A stretch of 64,000 nt of DNA. Origin: Cylicocyclus nassatus (lineage: Eukaryota > Nematoda > Chromadorea > Rhabditida > Strongylidae). Below are positions 58,287 to 64,000 of this stretch, one piece after another. Both the position numbers and the translations under genes were made by a program. Position 1 is the first letter of the stretch. Every line of letters begins with the position of its first letter. The notes under the pieces were generated by a model that saw only the letters and a list, made by a program, of their open reading frames with translations, searched no databases and was not told the origin of the DNA. The stretch spans positions 72,694,792-72,758,791 of the forward strand of contig CATQJL010000305.1 of the NCBI GenBank assembly GCA_958299035.1, in the 5' to 3' direction.

Positions 58287-59406
58287 CTGACACTCTACAA
58301 ATTACACCAGCGCTTGTCTTAATTCGATAATCAAATGATTATTGCTTTTAAGAGAAAGAAAGAGAAACGTGATGATCGCTCGTTTTGCAAAACATTCTCT
58401 GTATGCTCTGCCTTTTATTCAGAAAATAAATCCAAAATTCTTCTATACGTAGCTGATTGCACAAAGTTTTTCCATTGTGAGGTTGTCTCCATCTTGTGCG
58501 TATCGCAAATTTGCTGTAACATCGTTCGACTTCTAATATCAAAAACTGGTTTGAGGATACAGTATTTCTTCTTAGCAAAGTGTATCAAGACAAGCAAGAA
58601 GTTACAACATACGAAACCAAGTCTCTCAACTGCAATGAGAATGCATACATAAGCTGAACATGGGACTATGATTTGCAAGAATAGTGTTCCACTAAACTCG
58701 CTAGAATTTTTTATCTTTACAATTTTGCTATAATAAAGGCGTTTGTGGTTCTGTTACCTTCATCTCCTAATGAGATCATAGGAAAAGTGGTCCTCTAAAA
58801 TATTCTGCACAAAAAATACTCTGCTGAGCATAACTGCAAAACTTGCTCTAATGGTGGCACACCTTGGACTCTAGCAAAAATAGTTGGACATGGGCATCTA
58901 AAAAGTAATAGCTTTTTGTCTCGCAAAATCGCCGATCATAACTGCCAAACGCATGAATGTCAAACTACTTCCAATCAAATGTAAGAATTTTGAAGAGATT
59001 TACTTTTTCATGTTCAAGCACAGGTCGGAAATCTGCAACCTTCGGGATCTTGAACATCAAAAGGGACTTCGTATAAGAACGAAATATACACCTGTGTTGG
59101 GCTCAATGGGTGCTTTGTTGCTTCTTTTTGCGTAACAAATCTCACAAATTCTAGTTGAGCACAAACACCCATCACATCCATTCGATTTTTGCTCAGAGTT
59201 TTGCAAACTTATTCAGGAGATATTGCTAGTGCATATCAAATTTCTCACACACCTAGACCAAATAAAAGAATCTGTGTTCAAGCTTCTACTCTCATTTGAG
59301 AGCGTTGCGATAGAAGGAAGAGAAGTATGATAGGGTAAGTTTCCAGTACAGAGTGCTCGTTGAAAGGGAAGCACTTATCTTTTTGCATTTCATCCAAATT
59401 TTTCAG

Positions 59407-59904
59407 AGAAAAATCGTGATATATATAGGTACAAATCCGAGTGATAATCCATACTCTGTTAAAACATATTTTATTGCAAAGCGTGGCCATTTTTATCAGC
59501 TTGAGCAATTGAGATTCTTTTCCAATGAACGTATCCACTGCGGTTACTCATCAATCTCATGTCTTAAGCGTAATCTTCTTAAAAAACGGTTTGCAAATGC
59601 CATGCTTGTGAAATATCCAGAAAGATACGGTATAAGACTTGAGCAGGCTCCAAAGGCACTAGTTTTAATATTGGACCCATGCAACGGTGAGCGTTTAAAA
59701 CCGTAACTTATTTTCTTCCTTCTTTTCCCTTTTTTCTCAGTCATTTATATCATCAAAACGATTACCTTTGACCTCTTTAAACAGCTCAAACCTTTAACCG
59801 CTCAATCAAGGATTCGCGATTCAAGCGAGTACAAGGATCAGTACGAGAATCTTAATATGTGTGAACAGTTGACTACTCAATGTTTTCATCTGGAACTATT
59901 ATAA
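59407..59904 (+). CDS. Two 3' exons of an unrecognised gene
   Basis: Exon 59407-59686 follows a TTTTTCAG acceptor and ends at CAACG/GTGAGC. Exon 59741-59904 follows a very strong acceptor, CCCTTTTTTCTCAG, and ends with TAA at 59902-59904. The 54-base intron joins in phase 1. Together they give about 148 residues with ordinary globular composition (for example HFYQLEQLRFFSNERIHCGY, then FDLFKQLKPLTAQSRIRDSS). The first exon begins in phase 0. Upstream exons should lie below 59400, but none is certain; a GTAAGT donor near 59336 has stops in the preceding frames. I do not recognise the family. Confidence 0.45.
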
Positions 59905-60583
59905 TACGGAGCTCATACAAAAGCGGGTGGTTTAGTCGAGTTTTTGATTACCATTGCTCTTCCCAATCTTGGCTAGTATGTTCCCTCGTTGAAGTATTGT
60001 GAGATAAGAGGATGGCATTGATTACTGAATGATCATAAACAATTTGATTATGCTATCTTTAAAAACTTGACGGATTCATAAAGAGCCTCATGAGGCATAA
60101 CAATGAATCTACAAAATTACAATGCTGAATCTCTCCAAATGGCACTTTCAAGTAGGCTCTCAAAGTTGGCTAGCAGATTTTAGGGCCCATACACTAACAT
60201 CCGTGATGTGAAGAGAAGCACACCAGAAACTTCGGACCCTGATAACCCAGCAATCTTATCAGTCTTATATCTTATTAGTATTATATTCACCAACTTATCT
60301 TATAAGTCCTCTTCGGTGTATCTATTGTCCTTTACTATAAATGCACTGAACAAAACCATAAGCGCTTTCCAATAACCTGGGTAGACCGGTGATTCATTCA
60401 AAAATCTTATTGCTTTCTATATAATTTGTTTCCAAACATGCTCAGAACTTTTGTGTTAGATCATAAGCACAACGCGCAAATGACCCCGAAGACAAGGCAG
60501 TCGGCCGCTGAGGATCATCGGGAATCTTGCAAAGTGCTGGAAATCTTGTCCTAGGGATGCATTTGTGGCATCCGATGTGTTCA
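59905..60583. other. No gene recognised
   Basis: Downstream of the unrecognised gene. An ATTATAATACGG stretch follows the stop. No exon or repeat supported before the hAT-type element. Confidence 0.35.
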
Positions 60584-60591
60584 GGCGTGAT

Positions 60592-62996
60592 CAGAGGTGC
60601 GATAGGTGGAGCCGGGCCCCCCAAAAGTGAAGGTGGTTCCAGCTACCACTGGCCGGCCAAAAGTGAAGGTGGTAGTGCCGGACACTCACCTCCCAAAAAT
60701 GTCGGCCGGGGGGGGGGGTGGGGTGGTCGCAGGCTACCACTGGCCAGCAAAAGTGGGTGGTAATGCTGGACACTCACCTCTCAAAAACGTTGACCGGGGG
60801 GGGGGGTGGTCGCAGGCTACCACTGGCCAGCAAAAGTGGGTGGTAATGCTGGACACTCACCTCTCAAAAACGTTGACCGGGGGTATAGAGGGGGAGGGTA
60901 GGGAGGGGGGGGGGAAGCATAGAACTGAGCTATCCTTTCACGTCGTTGCCGGCCGCGAATGCCTTCACTTTTGGGTTTTGATTTTTTTTGCTGAAACTGA
61001 AAAAAAGGAAATTAAGCAAAACGAACGCAAAAGAAAGTATTGAGAGCATATTCTATGTAGTTTACTTTTAGGAAGTCGCCGTCGCCCACTGCGGCACCTG
61101 GAGGCCATCACCGACATGGACGCATATACGCCTCAGCACTTTCTCCGATAGAGCAAAGCTTCATGATGACTTCGAATAAATAAAGAGCTCTAACCCAACG
61201 GTCCTCTTTAGGGCCAATAACTGTAAAACTGTAACCCAACGGCCCTCTTTAGGGCCACAAATACGATGAACACAGCGGCATAAATATTCGAAATAAATGT
61301 GTCAATGAAATGGTGTATTTTGAAGTGAAACTCAACGACACTCTACAGATTTTATTAAGTAAATTTAGTTATGTCGTACTGCGAAGAAAGTAGGTCGATC
61401 CAGGAAGTATTTGCCGAGAACCAGAATTTTGAATGAAAAAATAACCAGAAATCACGCAAAATTGCCACTGTTATAAATTAAGTGGTTGAAGATGTCAGCA
61501 ACTGCGACTTCATAGGTTTTAAAGGGTAAGTGTTGCTCTAACAGATAGTGAAAAAATCGGGTCGATTTGAGCAGTGGTCGCTGAGAACGAGAATTTTGAA
61601 AAATTAGGCGATTTTAGGCTAATTTTTGACCGCTGACATTTGAACTCCTAAAACTCTTGATTGTGAAGATGTGTGATGTTGCGACTTCATAGGTTTTCTA
61701 GGGTAAGGTTTGCCCTACTAGAATATATCTTACACGTACCAATTCATCAAAGCACCGCCGAGATCCAGGCTCTTGGAAAAGCAGGTAAAAAACAGCTTTT
61801 TGAACTTCAACAGCTCGTAACTTCTCCAGAACTCCATGAATCATGTTGCGACTTCATAGGTTAGATTCCTTTCATCAAGAGCTTTCAAATGATATATAAT
61901 ATGTGGGGGTTTCGCGCCTTTCACGGCATATGCCCGGGGGGGGGAGACTTTTTAGGCCAAAGTCTCCCCTGGCGGCCTCCAGCCAATACATTAAAATGGG
62001 CGAGGGAGAGACTTTGGCCTAAAAAGTCTCCCCCCCGGTCATACGTCGAAGAAGGCCCCAAACCCCCATATGTCATATATCATCTGAAAGCCCTTGATGA
62101 GAGGAATCTAACCTATGAAGTCGCAACATGATTCATGGAGTTCTGGAGAAGTTACGAGCTGTTGAAGTTCAAAAAGCTGTTTTTTACCTGCTTTTCCAAG
62201 AGCCTGGATCTCGGCGGTGCTTTGATGAATTGGTACGTGTAAGATATATTCTAGTAGGGCAAACCTTACCCTAGAAAACCTATGAAGTCGCAACATCACA
62301 CATCTTCACAATCAAGAGTTTTAGGAGTTCAAATGTCAGCGGTCAAAAATTAGCCTAAATTCGCCTAATTTTTCAAAATTCTCGTTCTCAGCGACCACTG
62401 CTCTAATCGACCCGATTCTTTCACTATCTGTTAGAGCAACACTTACCCTTTAAAACCTATGAAGTCGCAGTTGCTGACATCTTCAACCACTTGGTTTATA
62501 ACAGTGGCAATTTTGCATGATTTCTGGTTATTTTTTCATTCAAAATTCTGGTTCTCGGCAAATACTTCCTGGATCGACCACTTTCTTCGCAGTACGACAT
62601 AACTAAATTTACTTAAAAAAATCTGTAGAGTGTCGTTGAGTTTCACTTCAAAATACACCATTTCATTGACACGTTTATTTCGGCCCTAAAGAGGACCGTT
62701 TGGTCATAGCTTTTTAAATCGAAATTCGTCCCGAAGCTATCTTCTCCGATTTCGTGGAAAGGCGGAAAAGTGGATGCGTCCATGGCGGTGATGGCCTTCG
62801 CTTCCGATGGGTGACGGCGAGTTCCTAAAACTGCAATACATATGTATATGCCTTCAATAATCCCTTTTGCGTTTGTTTTACTTATTTTCCTTCTTTATAT
62901 TCAACAAAAAAATTTTCGCAAAAGTGAAGGTGGTCACTCTGTATCAGCTCAAAAGTGAAGGTAGGGGGAGACTTGGCTCCCCCTATCGCACCTCTG
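60592..62996. mobile_element. Palindromic hAT-type element
   Basis: The ends CAGAGGTGCGATAGGTGGAGCC and inverse are flanked exactly by GGCGTGAT (60584-60591 and 62997-63004), an 8-bp duplication. Beyond the termini the arms stay inverted for about 1 kb (recognisable from about 60960 to 61935 and 62050 to 62930). Two identical 63-codon frames, 61673-61864 and 62108-62299 on opposite strands, are simply the same arm read twice. The left arm also holds a tandem repeat. No transposase is present, so the element depended on another. Confidence 0.85.
60632..60884. repeat. About 80-bp tandem repeat, three units
   Basis: Three units carrying GCTACCACTGGCC, GTGGTAATGCTGGACACTCACC and a G tract start near 60632, 60719 and 60804. 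The second and third are nearly identical; the first is diverged. They are present only in the left arm of the surrounding element. Confidence 0.75.
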
Positions 62997-63004
62997 GGCG
63001 TGAT

Positions 63005-63710
63005 GAAGTGTGAAGTCGCTCTATTGAAAAGTTGTCAGATTCTGTCACATAAAAGCAAAAAGTTTCTGGTACTGACCAGATTGCTATGAACAGTGGAGAA
63101 ATCCTGAAAAAAGAGATGAGCACGGAGCACTCCCAAACGCAAATTTGATATCTACTTTCTCTGTCTTTGAGACCATCTTTTATAGAGAAATATTACCAAA
63201 AGCCTTTACTCATCAAATCTCAGACAGCTTTGTTTATAAGCAGAATAATGCTTTGTAAGACGACATACCCCCTCGATTATGTAATTTTGAACTGAAACTT
63301 CAGCATCCATATATGTCCGGTCAAGGTGAAAAGTGGTAATTAAGGGTTTTCTAACGTGTTATTCGCGAATATTAGCAGCTCTGTTTTGATTTAGTTTTTT
63401 CAGTAGAGTTCATTGTTAATTTGGAAAGACTGGAAAACAAACAAAAAAATTTGCTTCAGTTATGAAGACTGATTGAATTCGACTATCAAACTATTGCATT
63501 TCAACATTTTTTAATTCAATAAACAAAAAGAATCAATACTCTGAAAATGGAAATGACTCCGGACTGATCAGCTATGCATAAGGTGCTGACTAGTGTTCCT
63601 GACAACTCATGATACCAAGGATACACTGCGGTAAGTCTTGGGCAGGTAAGTTCCCTCACTGAGGGGATGTGCACAAACACACAAACACACAGATTTTCTG
63701 CCTTATATAT
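63005..63710. other. No gene recognised
   Basis: AT-rich. A CACAAACACACAAACACACAG simple-sequence patch lies near 63672-63692. No exon supported. Confidence 0.35.
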
Positions 63711-63712
63711 TA

Positions 63713-64000
63713 GGTCATTCCGAAAGTAATTTCGCTTTTTCAAAGGGGCGCCACATTTGATGGAAGAAAGGTTTCTAAGAGCTCTTGGAAGCATTCGATG
63801 CAGAATTTCATTCTCTTTCCCAAGGTTATGGAAATGTTGCAAAGCATTCAATGAGCTTTCAGAAAATAACCAAAATCTGCGACCCATGCTTTTTGAGATG
63901 GTCAAGTTTCGCGATTTTTTCAAACTTTCATATCAGTCCTCAGAAGGAGATCAAGTAACGGCTCGATAGAGTAAACCTTACAGAATACAGTGTTACTTTT
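63713..64000 (+). mobile_element. Mariner-type element, left end, cut by the window
   Basis: After a TA at 63711-63712 the sequence GGTCATTCCGAAAGTAATTT is a classic mariner-type terminus. The element continues past 64000, so its other end and any transposase are unseen. The frame at 63757-63969 does not show DD34D-type motifs. Confidence 0.6.

Noticed and set aside
61673..62299. Two identical 63-residue proteins on opposite strands
   Set aside because: They are the same palindrome arm read twice; no gene context.
1..64000. CRISPR array or bacterial operon structure
   Set aside because: No regularly spaced direct repeats, no bacterial gene organisation; all coding evidence is eukaryotic with introns.

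Overview
The window looks like AT-rich genomic DNA from a clade V (strongylid-like) nematode. The support is short introns ending in TTTCAG or close variants, an RTE-clade LINE, a secreted protein with four ShKT domains, and many TA-, TTAA- and 8-bp-flanked foldback elements. The species cannot be fixed from the sequence alone. Most of the window is mobile-element sequence. Host coding sequence is confined to short exons, most of which lack their own ATG and are only visible when both strands are read for splice sites.

Layout. 0-8.5 kb: gene-poor, with an inverted gene-fragment duplication, a decayed BEL/Pao-type gag on the minus strand, tandem repeats and a TTAA-flanked MITE. 8.5-11.3 kb: an RTE-type LINE with 12-bp target-site duplications and an octamer tail, its reading frame broken. 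11.4-14.7 kb: two host genes on the minus strand, the terminal exon of an Arg/Ser-rich protein and four exons of a Snail-family C2H2 zinc-finger factor. 17.1-17.5 kb: a second TTAA-flanked MITE. 18.1-39.3 kb: one large composite bounded by a pair of LTRs of about 411 bp, with a primer-binding site and a polypurine tract. Inside it are gag, an env-like region, protease, RT, RNase H and integrase of a Ty3-like element, followed by an SF1 (UPF1-like) helicase gene that lies directly upstream of the polypurine tract. The composite has since been invaded by a TIR element, a minus-strand LTR element without RT, a mariner-type MITE, a hAT-type MITE and a foldback element. 41.5-41.8 kb: a third TTAA MITE. 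45.6-58.3 kb: a complete eight-exon minus-strand gene for a 253-residue secreted protein with four ShKT domains, three of its introns filled by foldback elements. 59.4-59.9 kb: two plus-strand exons of an unrecognised gene. 60.6-63.0 kb: a palindromic hAT-type element with an exact 8-bp duplication. 63.7 kb to the end: the start of a mariner-type element.

The most unusual object is the 18-39 kb element. Env-like sequence lies between gag and pol, and its C-terminal part shares an open frame with the protease. A spliced superfamily 1 helicase gene occupies the 3' end inside the LTRs. All its enzymes are now broken by frameshifts, stops and insertions, so it is a fossil, but its gene order is not one I recognise. 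The most useful annotation result is the ShKT gene: eight exons with matching phases at all seven junctions, summing to exactly 254 codons.
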